Shown in pieces: positions 38,019-46,646 of a DNA stretch of 64,000 bases. The stretch covers positions 340,936 through 404,935 of the forward strand of contig CP070705.1 of NCBI GenBank assembly GCA_020349965.1, given 5' to 3'. The notes under the pieces are model-generated. The model was not told the DNA's origin and did no database searches. It saw only the letters and a program-made list of their open reading frames with translations. The stretch's first letter is position 1. Each line of letters starts with the position of its first letter. A program made the position numbers and the translations under genes. The DNA is from Caldifarciminota bacterium (lineage in GTDB: Bacteria > Hydrothermota > Tepidihabitantia > SM23-42).

Positions 38019-38408
38019 CTATTCTCTCGACGCTTCTGCTCTTGCCCTGAGAAGATCGGCCTGGGCAGCAATGAAAGCTGCATACGCCTCTTTGGCATCG
38101 GCCCAGCATGTCTCGTCCGGGAACGATGCCACGATCCCCTGCCAGACGATCTTGTAGACCTTCTCGAGTACCTCTTTTGAAGGTCCCTTCCCCGTCTGCT
38201 CGAACTGGGCCACAACAGGCACCGGCTGAAAGACCGGCGCGGGTCCGGCAACGATATCGGTCTGTGCACCAAGAAAAACGACACCCATATTCTCGATGAC
38301 ATCGATATGTATCTTAATAGCATTCAAGACTGAAGCGATCGAGAAATCTGCTGTCGAAAACTTCATGAGCAGAGTATTACCTTTAATCTCCCCATAGGGT
38401 AAATTCAT
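38019..38408 (-). CDS. Small protein leading the Cys-repeat operon
   Basis: The frame can begin at 38411 or 38408 (tandem ATG after AGGAGGT); the second gives normal spacing and a 129-residue product. I do not recognise it. The N-terminal part is beta/alpha (LPYGEIKGNTLLMKFS), the middle is Pro/Val-rich (VAGPAPVFQPVPVV) and the C-terminal third is a long helix rich in Ala (AKEAYAAFIAAQADLLRARA). No signal peptide. It is 45 bp upstream of the Cys-repeat gene and downstream of a good promoter. Confidence 0.65.
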   Translation of the reverse strand: MNLPYGEIKGNTLLMKFSTADFSIASVLNAIKIHIDVIENMGVVFLGAQTDIVAGPAPVFQPVPVVAQFEQTGKGPSKEVLEKVYKIVWQGIVASFPDETCWADAKEAYAAFIAAQADLLRARAEASRE

Positions 38409-38425
38409 CATACCTCCTTTTTCTG

Positions 38426-38453
38426 ATTGTATACAGATTGGCACTTGTGTCAA
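38426..38453 (-). promoter_or_regulatory. Promoter for the Cys-repeat/radical SAM operon
   Basis: TTGACA (38453-38448), 16 nt, TACAAT (38431-38426), followed by AGGAGG ahead of the 129-residue gene. Four same-strand genes follow with small gaps or overlaps. The same TTGACA-16-TACAAT arrangement precedes the barrel gene at 51368. Confidence 0.65.
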
Positions 38454-38461
38454 TTTCCAGC

Positions 38462-38496
38462 AAAAAAGGGGGCAGGAATATTCCTGCCCCCTTTTC
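38462..38496 (-). terminator. Bidirectional intrinsic terminator
   Basis: A perfect palindrome at 38468-38491 (arms GGGGGCAGGAAT and ATTCCTGCCCCC) has A6 on one side and T4 on the other. On the minus strand it follows the porin-like gene stop by about 20 bp and is trailed by a U tract. Confidence 0.85.
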
Positions 38497-38509
38497 CAAC
38501 GATGAGATA

Positions 38510-39883
38510 CTAGAAGCTGAGATAGGCAAATAGATAGCCGCCGATCATGGGATCGACATCGGTGCCGAAATAGTCACCGGGTGTCCAGTAACCTACCGTG
38601 CCGCCGAGCGTAAGAGTTTTTCTGAATGTATACGTAGTAAGCAGCGCAATTTCATACCCCATATCACTCTCATCACCGGAAGCGACCCAGTTCCTTGAAT
38701 ACTTGAAGAAATCAGCCCGCACGGTCAACGGACCCTGGTAGAACCCGACGTTGGCATTGATCACGTTCAGGTTGTTTGCCAGCGTTTCATCTGAAGTCAG
38801 CAATGAAAATCCGAACGGTGTTTTCTGCACATGCGCTGGCCCAAAGCCTGGCCACCACTTGTAGAACCCGAACGTGTACGGACCCCAGATCGGAGATTCG
38901 TACAGTTCATTCTCGGTGTCGGGCAGAGGGTTGCCAAGGGTGTCATACTCTATCTCGTTGCCGCTGAATGCTACATACCCCACACCAAAAAAGACCGGAA
39001 GTGTTAAAGGAGCAAACGAGAACCTGCCCATGTAGTGCATACCCGCATAATCGAAGGACTCATCAGTGAACAGCGTGTCCTCCCAATCCCTTTGCCAATC
39101 TCCCATCATCATGGTGAATTCGCCGGCGAGCGTGAGGCCGGCGAGCGGGCCGACGTCCAGTCTGCCGCCGAGCCACATCGGGTTATCTTTCTCGGTATAT
39201 TCTCCGTACTCAACATCATAGTAGCTGTACGTCCTGTAGAACCAGTACGGAGCAACGCGCACAAAGCCTTCCACGAATTTGCCGGTCAACCACAGGCCGA
39301 ACAGATCAATATCATCAGGTACCTCGGGGAAAAAATACTCCCAGCCCGTGCCCTCATACCAGCGGCCGCCGCCTTCGTATAACCTGTACCAGGACAGGTC
39401 AACCTCAAAACCTTCCGTATTGGCGTAGAACTTCGCGCCCATGGCTCCATCTTCACCGCCGTCATAGATACCGTCACCGTAAAGAACGTGCATCTTTCCG
39501 GCTCTGAAGCATATCGGCGAATCGAAAAGATTGGCAATATCCAGGTATGCCTCGCGTACTGCAACATCCTCCCCCGGCTTATCAGTTGTGAGAAGGTGCC
39601 CCCACGACCCCTCACCGGTAACAGGGTGCAGTCCAAACGTACCCCAACCGCCGACCGTCACCTTGGTGGATATGCCTGAACCGAAGTCCGCATTGATTCC
39701 CAGATCAGCGTGCATATAGAAGAATTGATCCCCATCAGCAGTGGCACCGGTATCGAAATCAGCGTTGTGCCAGAAAAAACTGTAGATGTAGAACGTGCCG
39801 CTGCTGGTTATTTCTGGCTTTCCTGCAAATGCCAGCGAACCCACAAACACGGCTAACATAACACATAGTACTCTATGATGCAT
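38510..39883 (-). CDS. Outer-membrane porin-like beta-barrel protein
   Basis: This 457-residue protein has a signal peptide (cleaved near LAFA-GK) and alternating hydrophobic/aromatic strands throughout. It ends in FAYLSF, a C-terminal aromatic signal expected of outer-membrane barrels. It is rich in Tyr, Trp, Asp and Gly. The layout resembles alginate-export or phosphate-type porins without a clear subfamily match. AGGAGGAAAG precedes the ATG and a strong terminator follows the stop, so it is probably a monocistronic, well-expressed gene. Confidence 0.8.
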   Translation of the reverse strand: MHHRVLCVMLAVFVGSLAFAGKPEITSSGTFYIYSFFWHNADFDTGATADGDQFFYMHADLGINADFGSGISTKVTVGGWGTFGLHPVTGEGSWGHLLTTDKPGEDVAVREAYLDIANLFDSPICFRAGKMHVLYGDGIYDGGEDGAMGAKFYANTEGFEVDLSWYRLYEGGGRWYEGTGWEYFFPEVPDDIDLFGLWLTGKFVEGFVRVAPYWFYRTYSYYDVEYGEYTEKDNPMWLGGRLDVGPLAGLTLAGEFTMMMGDWQRDWEDTLFTDESFDYAGMHYMGRFSFAPLTLPVFFGVGYVAFSGNEIEYDTLGNPLPDTENELYESPIWGPYTFGFYKWWPGFGPAHVQKTPFGFSLLTSDETLANNLNVINANVGFYQGPLTVRADFFKYSRNWVASGDESDMGYEIALLTTYTFRKTLTLGGTVGYWTPGDYFGTDVDPMIGGYLFAYLSF

Positions 39884-40401
39884 CTTTCCTCCTTCGTTCC
39901 AACGTTTTTTTCGTTCTATACGCCATTTTCACCACTCTATGGAGGCCCGGCTCTCTTCCACAACTGTGAAACGGAGAGTCGAAGCAATCACTGTATTGAC
40001 TGATCAGGATCCGATATGACACCGCAACAATCCAACTATAGTTGTGCTCTTTGAAATCAGAATGAGTACTCCGCCCTTATGCTGCCCACGGCCACAGGTA
40101 ATGTTGTCGATATACTCCGCTTCACGTCCCACCTCCGTGTAGACTACAAATACCTATCAATGTCCTTTGCACCACCTCCTTCCGTGATTTTTTCTCTCCT
40201 GCAAATCCGGGAAAACAACAAGCCAGTCCGCTGCATAATTTTCAGCAATCAAGCTTCGACATGATTACTGCGCGCACTGGCACTGCCTCCTCCCATCCAT
40301 TACTTGGCAATTATACTACCCGATGATCTAAAGTCAAGTGCTGCCAGAGCGATCTTGCGCCGGTTCAGTGCCAACCTATGTAGCAGCCGCCTCAATTGAG
40401 A
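39884..40401. other. Intergenic region, possible barrel-gene remnant
   Basis: No intact gene is seen in these 518 bp. On the minus strand near 40129-40057 a short frame ends in GSIRAEYSF and a stop. That resembles the last strand of an outer-membrane barrel, and an AAGGAGGTGGTG motif lies upstream near 40180. This may be a decayed relative of the neighbouring porin gene, but the evidence is thin. Confidence 0.3.
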
Positions 40402-41439
40402 TCACCGCTTGCTGAAAGCACGATGGAGACCGAGGAAATCGACGAGCAACGAAAACCCCGTCTCTAACCTACCTGCACCGGGTCCCACAATCGTCACTTT
40501 GTTCAGTGCATCGGTCACAAAAGTTAGAGCATTCGTCACGCCATTGACATGATAAAGAAAGTCATCGGCACCGACAAGCACCGGCGAGACCTTCGCCTTC
40601 ACCTCGCTCCCTTCTTTCCAGGCATGACCGATCAGTTTGAATCTCTTTCCATCGGTCCGCGCCTTTTCGATATCATCCTGCGTTATCTCGGTTATGCCTT
40701 GGGTCGGAACGTCTTTGGGTTTGAGATGACCACCCATGACCACATTCGCCAAAATCACTATCTTCGCCTGGGCGTCCCACCCCTTCACATCTGCATCCGG
40801 CTTCGTTTCGGCATAGCCAAGCCGCTGAGCTTCCTTGAGCACTGTTTCGTAACTCTGACCGTCGGCCATCTTCGTCAACATGTAATTCGTCGTACCGTTC
40901 ATTATCCCTTTGATCTCACGCACCACGGCACCAGCAAGAGTATCGAGCGACAGATTGATCGCAGGTGTTCCACTGAGCACAGTACCTTCGAACTTCAATG
41001 CTACACCATTCCTTCGTGCGAGCTCGGCGAGCTCCCTGTAAAACAATGCAATTGGACCTTTGTTTGTCGTAATGACATGCTTCTTCTTACCCAATGCAGC
41101 ACGAATGTGTGAGATACCTGGCTCTCCATTCTCGATATTCGTTGGACTCACCTCAACGATAACGTCTGCATCGGCTTCGTTGATCGTTCTGAGACTATCC
41201 CAACCCTTCACGCCCCTGTCATATCCTTTTACATTGCCATCTTTTTCAGTCAGGGACAGAATCTGTGTCAGATCAAGACCTTCCTCCTGATAGATCGATC
41301 CTTTGGCTGGATCAGAGATAGCTGTCACCGTGTATTCCAGACCAAAACCGGTTCTGAGAAGATTCTTCTTCTCCTCGAGCAGTTGCGCAAAACCCTGCCC
41401 AACGACACCGAAACCTATGAATGCCAATTTATAACTCAT
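40402..41439 (-). CDS. hom: Homoserine dehydrogenase (short form)
   Basis: Hom reduces aspartate semialdehyde to homoserine. The 345 residues contain the Rossmann motif GFGVVGQGF at 9-17, the family block IMNGTTNYMLTKM, and GWDAQAKIVILAN with the catalytic Lys/Asp region. There is no C-terminal ACT domain, so feedback inhibition by threonine through ACT is not expected. GGGGGA precedes the ATG. It is followed upstream in transcription by no gene and downstream terminates before the porin region; thrB and dapA are the operon neighbours. Confidence 0.93.
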   Translation of the reverse strand: MSYKLAFIGFGVVGQGFAQLLEEKKNLLRTGFGLEYTVTAISDPAKGSIYQEEGLDLTQILSLTEKDGNVKGYDRGVKGWDSLRTINEADADVIVEVSPTNIENGEPGISHIRAALGKKKHVITTNKGPIALFYRELAELARRNGVALKFEGTVLSGTPAINLSLDTLAGAVVREIKGIMNGTTNYMLTKMADGQSYETVLKEAQRLGYAETKPDADVKGWDAQAKIVILANVVMGGHLKPKDVPTQGITEITQDDIEKARTDGKRFKLIGHAWKEGSEVKAKVSPVLVGADDFLYHVNGVTNALTFVTDALNKVTIVGPGAGRLETGFSLLVDFLGLHRAFSKR

Positions 41440-41504
41440 TATTCCCCCTCTGAACAGTCACACATGCGACAGCCCATTTCCGGTTATTATGGCAACAGTT
41501 CACG

Positions 41505-42428
41505 TCAATCGCTTGCGACTACCTGCGCTCCTTGATTACTCGACCGGGTAATTATTACCTCGGGATCTATACCTTGGTCAGCGAAACCATCTTTCATCAC
41601 TTCGGCAACATCCTGTACACGATTCTGGTCACAGATAGCGAAAATCGAAAGCCCGCCACCGCTCACATTACAGCCGAGAGCACCACCATCGAGCAACTTC
41701 TTCTTTATCTTTACATAGCCCGGAATTGACTGCGATCGGACCGGTTCGGAAATATGATCCTTGCTGATCGCCTTCCCCAATTCTTCAACATCACCGCTCA
41801 GGATCGCGTGGATGACCAGAGAACACATTGAGAGTTGTTCTTTTACCAGCGACAGGTCCATGGCCTTCGGAATGAATGACCTCGTCGTGCGTTGTGTCTT
41901 TCGCATTATGCCTATAACTATCGGCACATCCGGCACATCCATTCTCAAGACGCTGATCGGATTGTAACTCTTGACTATCACGAATCCACCGAGCATTGCA
42001 CCCGCCACGTTATCGGCGTGTGCCACGCTGCCTGATGCGATCTCACCCTGGCTGGCGATCTCGATCATTTGATCACTGCCCAGATTCAGTTGGAGAAGCC
42101 TGTTCAATCCGTAGACTGACGCCGAGGCACATGCACCGGACGAACCAAGACCGGCACCTACCCTAATCGTCTTAAGCGGCTCGACAAGCACGCCCGTGTT
42201 GCTATTTATTCTCTTGAGCATATCCATCAATGCCAATCCGGCACAATTCTTCTCAGGATCATCGGGCATATCCTCGCGGCACCCATCCAGTCTGATTGCG
42301 ATCGACCGTGTCTCGGTCAGTTCCATCTTCAATTCTATATATGGATGTTCAAGAGCAAGAGCAAAGATATCAAAGCCCGGACCGAAGTTGGCGATTGTAC
42401 TGGGTGCACGAATCGTAACTGACTTCAA
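41505..42428 (-). CDS. thrB: Homoserine kinase
   Basis: ThrB phosphorylates homoserine for threonine synthesis. The 307 residues show the GHMP kinase motif GAGLGSSGACA near residue 95, the N-terminal block TIANFGPGFDIFALAL and a C-terminal glycine block (GCNVSGGGLSIFAI). Its start overlaps the dapA stop by 4 bp, so the aspartate-family genes dapA, thrB and hom form one transcription unit. Threonine synthase is not in the window. Confidence 0.94.
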   Translation of the reverse strand: MKSVTIRAPSTIANFGPGFDIFALALEHPYIELKMELTETRSIAIRLDGCREDMPDDPEKNCAGLALMDMLKRINSNTGVLVEPLKTIRVGAGLGSSGACASASVYGLNRLLQLNLGSDQMIEIASQGEIASGSVAHADNVAGAMLGGFVIVKSYNPISVLRMDVPDVPIVIGIMRKTQRTTRSFIPKAMDLSLVKEQLSMCSLVIHAILSGDVEELGKAISKDHISEPVRSQSIPGYVKIKKKLLDGGALGCNVSGGGLSIFAICDQNRVQDVAEVMKDGFADQGIDPEVIITRSSNQGAQVVASD

Positions 42429-43309
42429 ATCAATCCTTTCTCTTTCATCGTCTTCGCCAGAATCGCCTTCTTGGCGTCGCTCAATTCAGTGAGTGGTAGC
42501 CGCAACCTACCGCCCGGTAACCCCATCAAATTCAACGCCTCCTTCACCGCAATAGGATTTGCCTCGGCTCTGAGTATTTCGAAAACACTGTAATACTTGT
42601 AATGTAGTTGCTGCGCCTTATCCCTTTCGCCGCGCTCAAAGTAATTATAGATATCCCTCATTACTTCGGGTATTACATTCCCGGCAACAGCAAAATTACC
42701 GTGACCCCCGAAACATAAAAGTGGATACAAAGTAGTGTCTTTGCCGGTAAACACACCGAAATCCTCATCTCGCGCTAGGTATACGATCTTTGCCAGGTGA
42801 TCGAGAAGTTTGACTCCCTCTTTGATACCAATGATATTGCGATGCCGCGAAAGGCGCGCAGTACCATCTGGAGACAAGTTGACAACAACTCGACCCGGTG
42901 AATTATGGATGAGTATCGGAACCTTCGATGAATCTGCAACCTGCTCATAGAACTTGACGATGCCTTCTTCTTTGGGCAGCGCGAGATAGGGGACGAAGAC
43001 CGATACATAATTGCAGCCTATCTTTTCGAAGAGCCGTATTCTCTCGAGTGTTGCGTCTATGCCGCTCGTACACGTATCAGGTATCACCGGACATCTTCCA
43101 TTTACTTCATCGACGACGATCTCGACTACACGCGCGATCTCTTTTCCTGACATCAATGAATTCTCGCCAGTCACCCCCAATGGTGCGATGCCGTGTACGC
43201 CGGCCTCAACCTGCCTCTTCACCAGTGTTCTCAAACCCTTTTCGTCCAGACTGCAATCTTGTTTGAACGGCGTAATGAGAAGTGTATATGCACCTTTAAA
43301 CATATTCAA
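42425..43309 (-). CDS. dapA: 4-Hydroxy-tetrahydrodipicolinate synthase (DapA family)
   Basis: This 294-residue TIM-barrel lyase condenses pyruvate with aspartate semialdehyde in lysine/DAP synthesis. Family motifs are GVTGENSLM (the usual GTTGE loop with Val replacing Thr), the catalytic Tyr region YVSVFVPYLA and the Schiff-base Lys in IGIKEGVK. The first Thr of the GTTGE loop is replaced, so another member of the DHDPS/N-acetylneuraminate-lyase family cannot be fully excluded. The thrB-hom context favours DapA. Confidence 0.85.
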   Translation of the reverse strand: MNMFKGAYTLLITPFKQDCSLDEKGLRTLVKRQVEAGVHGIAPLGVTGENSLMSGKEIARVVEIVVDEVNGRCPVIPDTCTSGIDATLERIRLFEKIGCNYVSVFVPYLALPKEEGIVKFYEQVADSSKVPILIHNSPGRVVVNLSPDGTARLSRHRNIIGIKEGVKLLDHLAKIVYLARDEDFGVFTGKDTTLYPLLCFGGHGNFAVAGNVIPEVMRDIYNYFERGERDKAQQLHYKYYSVFEILRAEANPIAVKEALNLMGLPGGRLRLPLTELSDAKKAILAKTMKEKGLI

Positions 43310-43375
43310 CTCCTATTCAATGTTATCCAAAAGCAGCGCAGCACAATATCTGCTGATTCAATGAACTCAGCCCGT

Positions 43376-44788
43376 TTATAGATTAAAACAGACAACCTTT
43401 GGCTCGGTCTGCTCGAGTAACGAGAACTTGATGCCTTCTCGGCCAAGGCCGCTGTTTTTAACTCCACCAAAAGGCATCTGGTCCAAGCGGTAATCTGTCG
43501 AATCATTGACGATCACGCTGCCGAAATCCAACTCATATACAGCCTTGAAAGCCTTGTTCACATCCTGGGTAAAGATCGCAGCGTGCAAACCATAGTTCAC
43601 GCTGTTTGACCGTTTTATTGCATCATCCAGATCGCTGTATTTATACATCAACACGACCGGACCGAAGACTTCCTCGACTGCCAGCTTGGCGGTCTCCGGA
43701 ACATCGACCATTACCGTAGGGTCAAAAAAGTTGCCGTTCCTCTTACCGCCGGTCAGAACTTTGCCGCCATTCTTAATGGCATCGTTCACCCATTCTTCGA
43801 CGCGTTTGGCTTCGCGCTCGTTGATCATCGCACCCATGTCCGTCGATTCATCCAGCTGATCTCCGACCTTCATCTTCTTCGTCTTCTCGACGAACCTCTT
43901 CACATAGTAATCAAAAATCTTCTCGTGGATGAACATTCGCTGCACGCCGATGCAGTTCTGTCCAACCGCCCAGAAAGCTCCGGAAACTGATAGATCAACC
44001 GCCTTACTCATATCAGCATCCTCGCAGACTATTACGGGGCAATTCGAACCGAGCTCCATGGAGATCTTCTTCAGACCTGATATCTTAAGGATCTGCACTC
44101 CGGCTTCAACACCACCGGTCAGCGTTATCAAGCGCACCGCAGGGTGAGAAACCAGCACGTCACCGATCTCCGACCCACGGCCGGTCACTATATTGAGCAC
44201 CTTGGGTGGCAGACCCGCCGCCATGAACGCTTCACCCAGTTTCAATGCCGACAGCGGAGTGTCGGTAGCCGGTTTGAGAACCATGGAATTCCCCGCTGCG
44301 ATCGCCGGTCCCATCTTGTGTGCAACAAGGTTCAAAGGATCGTTGAACGGCGTGATCGCAACGATGACGCCGATCGGAAATCTGTAGTAATAGCCAACAC
44401 GGTTTTCTCCACCGGGAAAACTGTCAAAGGGTATTGTTTCACCGAGCGTTCGACGTGCCTCCTCAGCCGATATGCTGATCGTATTTATGCATCGCGCAGT
44501 CTCTTTTCGGGCTTCGCGAATCGTCTTGCTACCCTCAGAAGCGATCGTCCGCGCAAAATCTTCGAAATTCTTCCTCACGTAATCGACGACGCCCCACAGT
44601 ATCTCCATCCTTTTGTGGATCGGCATCTTCTTGCTTATCCCAAAGCCCTCTGCCGCGGATTCAATTGCCCTCAATACGTCTTCTTTTGTTCCAGCAGGCA
44701 CGTGATCGATGACTTCGCCGTCGTACGGTCTGTATACTGGAATCGTTTCTTTCTTATCGACCCACTCACCACCGATGAGCATCTTCAT
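43376..44788 (-). CDS. NAD(P)-dependent aldehyde dehydrogenase
   Basis: The 470 residues cover a full aldehyde dehydrogenase: Asn in TPFNDPLNLV, the cofactor loop LTGGVEAG, catalytic Glu in MELGSNCP, catalytic Cys in GQNCIGVQR, and the C-terminal PFGGVKNSGLGREG. The sequence is closest in feel to lactaldehyde or non-phosphorylating glyceraldehyde-3-phosphate dehydrogenases (GapN-like). The substrate cannot be fixed by eye. AAGGAGGAGGT precedes the ATG. It is upstream of dapA and may be co-transcribed with it. Confidence 0.88.
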   Translation of the reverse strand: MKMLIGGEWVDKKETIPVYRPYDGEVIDHVPAGTKEDVLRAIESAAEGFGISKKMPIHKRMEILWGVVDYVRKNFEDFARTIASEGSKTIREARKETARCINTISISAEEARRTLGETIPFDSFPGGENRVGYYYRFPIGVIVAITPFNDPLNLVAHKMGPAIAAGNSMVLKPATDTPLSALKLGEAFMAAGLPPKVLNIVTGRGSEIGDVLVSHPAVRLITLTGGVEAGVQILKISGLKKISMELGSNCPVIVCEDADMSKAVDLSVSGAFWAVGQNCIGVQRMFIHEKIFDYYVKRFVEKTKKMKVGDQLDESTDMGAMINEREAKRVEEWVNDAIKNGGKVLTGGKRNGNFFDPTVMVDVPETAKLAVEEVFGPVVLMYKYSDLDDAIKRSNSVNYGLHAAIFTQDVNKAFKAVYELDFGSVIVNDSTDYRLDQMPFGGVKNSGLGREGIKFSLLEQTEPKVVCFNL

Positions 44789-44919
44789 AGACCTCCTCCT
44801 TGATATGGTAAGTATTGCTGTTCCGCAATTAGCCCTGTAATCGAGTATGTTCGCTTATTACACACCCCAGACACCATAGTATAGCGATAGCATGAGCCGT
44901 GTCAAGTTAGCCACACCCC

Positions 44920-45035
44920 GGGGACAGGCATAACATTTTAACTTTTGGTCACCACCCCTGTCAATTCTCTCCAAATGTCTAACTTATGTGAAAAAAGGAT
45001 GAAAGTGCAAAAGTTAAAATGTTATGCCTGTCCCC
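44920..45035. repeat. Inverted-repeat (REP/MITE-like) element, copy 1
   Basis: The 116-bp element has perfect 28-bp terminal inverted repeats, 44920-44947 and 45008-45035. The outer end reads GGGGACAGGCATAAC and the inner end reads TTTTAACTTTTG. It abuts the stop of the QueG-like gene by 8 bp. No transposase is inside, so it would have to be moved in trans. Confidence 0.85.
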
Positions 45036-45043
45036 ATCTATTA

Positions 45044-45742
45044 TCATATGCGTTTGCCGATAGGACAAACCGACACACAAATCCCACAAAGACGAGCGCC
45101 TTTGCCTATACGCTGCTCGCCGAATTCTCGACATTTTTCCCGACACTTGAATGCATCGAAGATCATTTCTCGTGTCGTGTCGATATCCCACATCGCTCCG
45201 GACAGCGCATGTGCCGGACAACTCTGCACACACAGATCGCAACTCCCGCACTCGCTCTTCACCACCGGTTCATGGCATTCAACCGGAGCGTCAAGCAGGA
45301 CGCTTACCAACCTGACTCTCGGGCCGAATTCACGAGTGATGAGCAGATCACTCTTGCCTATCCACCCAAGACCGGCTCGCGTCCCAGTCATCTTATGTGA
45401 GAAGTCGAGGCTCAAAGTCCGATCGAACGTTTCTCCACGGTCTGTGTTCGTCAATGTCGGTGCAATACCTAATGCTTTGATCCCATTGCTCCGTAGTTCG
45501 GTTTCGATGCCGGTCGCAATCTCAGCGAGTTCACGATTCACCTCCTGATATAATCGGTAATAGCCCAAATTCGGCCCGGTTTCAATCGAATCGATTATCT
45601 TATCATCCAGTCTGCGGCCAATGACGGTTCCGTAGGCATATTGTCTGTACTTCACCGGCAAGAGATCTTTCAGATCCGCGTAGCCGACTATATACTCTCG
45701 TGCCTCAGGTAGATGCTTCTTAACGATACCGCTAACATTCAT
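45044..45742 (-). CDS. QueG-like double 4Fe-4S cluster protein
   Basis: The ATG at 45742 is chosen because the upstream frame to 45802 covers the -35 and -10 boxes of its own promoter. The 232 residues resemble the C-terminal two thirds of epoxyqueuosine reductase QueG: GLGWIGKSDLLIT, then two ferredoxin-type clusters (CGSCDLCVQSCP and CREKC ... CGICVSVCP). It is clearly shorter than QueG (about 370) and lacks the HEAT tail, so it is probably a QueG-related reductase of unknown substrate rather than QueG itself. Confidence 0.72.
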   Translation of the reverse strand: MNVSGIVKKHLPEAREYIVGYADLKDLLPVKYRQYAYGTVIGRRLDDKIIDSIETGPNLGYYRLYQEVNRELAEIATGIETELRSNGIKALGIAPTLTNTDRGETFDRTLSLDFSHKMTGTRAGLGWIGKSDLLITREFGPRVRLVSVLLDAPVECHEPVVKSECGSCDLCVQSCPAHALSGAMWDIDTTREMIFDAFKCREKCREFGEQRIGKGARLCGICVSVCPIGKRI

Positions 45743-45774
45743 ATGATTCCCCCTACGTGTAGCAATCTTCGGTA

Positions 45775-45802
45775 ATTCTAACTGATAATGTCCCATTGTC
45801 AA
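45775..45802 (-). promoter_or_regulatory. Promoter for the QueG-like gene
   Basis: TTGACA (45802-45797), 16 nt, TAGAAT (45780-45775). The -35 box lies 5-6 bp from inverted-repeat element copy 2. Confidence 0.6.
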
Positions 45803-45807
45803 CCTAC

Positions 45808-45928
45808 CGGGACAGGCATAAATTTTGTTACTTTTCTCTTCCTAAAATGATACCACCGACGTAGAGATAGATTATCCTGCATAGCGGAACAGTAGTAACA
45901 ATAAGTGCAAAAGTTTATGCCTGTCCCC
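45808..45928. repeat. Inverted-repeat (REP/MITE-like) element, copy 2
   Basis: About 120 bp with 14-bp perfect terminal repeats (45809-45822 and 45914-45927, outer end GGGACAGGCATAAA) and imperfect extension inward. The right end AAGTGCAAAAGTT is shared with copy 1 (GAAAGTGCAAAAGTT). The two copies flank the QueG-like gene. Confidence 0.75.
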
Positions 45929-45987
45929 ACATCCACATCCTTGACTTAAGCTCGCTCAGCCGTAATATGTACGATAGCGAGGAAGTT

Positions 45988-46494
45988 ATGAAATACAAAA
46001 TAACCGGGAAACAACCCAATTCAAAGATGTGTTTGGTGTGTGGTATGAAGAACCCCTTCGGCCTTAAGACATTTTTCTACGAAACCGAAACCAAGGAACT
46101 GATCGCTGTATTCAAACCATGCGAGGAACACCAGAGTTATCCAAACCGGTTGCACGGCGGCATTGCCACGGCTATCCTCGATGAAACGATCGGCCGGGCA
46201 ATACTGATGCACCACTCAGAGGAAGTCTGGGGCGTCACGATCGAGATCAAGACCCGCTTCAAGAGGCCGATGCCGCTCGATGGTGAAATAAGAGTCATCG
46301 GACGGATCACGAAAGAAGTCAATAGGTTCTTCGAAGGTGCGGGTGAATTGATATTGAGCAACGGTGAAGTGGCCGCGACCGCCGAAGGTAAGTACATGAA
46401 ACTGCAGCTCGATCAGATCGCCGACTTTGACCGCGAAGAGAATGAGTGGCGCGTCATTCATTCAGACGACGATCCGGAAAATATGGAGATATGA
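45988..46494 (+). CDS. PaaI-type hotdog thioesterase
   Basis: The ATG at 45988 has GAGGAAG 3-5 nt upstream. The ATG at 45967 overlaps a predicted -10 box (TTGACT at 45941-45946, 16 nt, TAATAT at 45963-45968). The 168-residue protein has the hotdog core with LHGGIATAILDETIG, the catalytic-loop pattern of PaaI thioesterases, and an N-terminal Cys pair in MCLVCGMKNPFGLK. It probably hydrolyses an acyl-CoA; the acyl chain is unknown. Confidence 0.82.
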   Translation: MKYKITGKQPNSKMCLVCGMKNPFGLKTFFYETETKELIAVFKPCEEHQSYPNRLHGGIATAILDETIGRAILMHHSEEVWGVTIEIKTRFKRPMPLDGEIRVIGRITKEVNRFFEGAGELILSNGEVAATAEGKYMKLQLDQIADFDREENEWRVIHSDDDPENMEI

Positions 46495-46504
46495 GGGAGG
46501 CAAA

Positions 46505-46576
46505 CTCCTCGGGCAAGACTCGAACTTGCAACCCTCCGGTTAACAGCCGGATGCTCTACCATTGAGCTACCGAGGA
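46505..46576 (-). tRNA. tRNA-Asn (GTT)
   Basis: A full cloverleaf reads on the minus strand: acceptor TCCTCGG/CCGAGGA, D-arm GCTC/GAGC, anticodon stem TCCGG/CCGGA with loop CTGTTAA (anticodon GTT), and T-arm GCAAG/CTTGC. The CCA end is not encoded. Confidence 0.97.
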
Positions 46577-46585
46577 ATTGTCCTA

Positions 46586-46613
46586 ATTATAGTAATATAA
46601 AGGACATTGTCAA
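46586..46613 (-). promoter_or_regulatory. Promoter for tRNA-Asn
   Basis: TTGACA (46613-46608), 16 nt, TATAAT (46591-46586), about 9 bp before the tRNA 5' end. Confidence 0.75.
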
Positions 46614-46646
46614 TCAGTCGGCATAAGCGACCGTCAATGCCATATC

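Noticed and set aside
45967-45987. Longer start of the thioesterase at 45967
   Set aside because: That ATG overlaps a likely -10 box, while the ATG at 45988 has a ribosome site.
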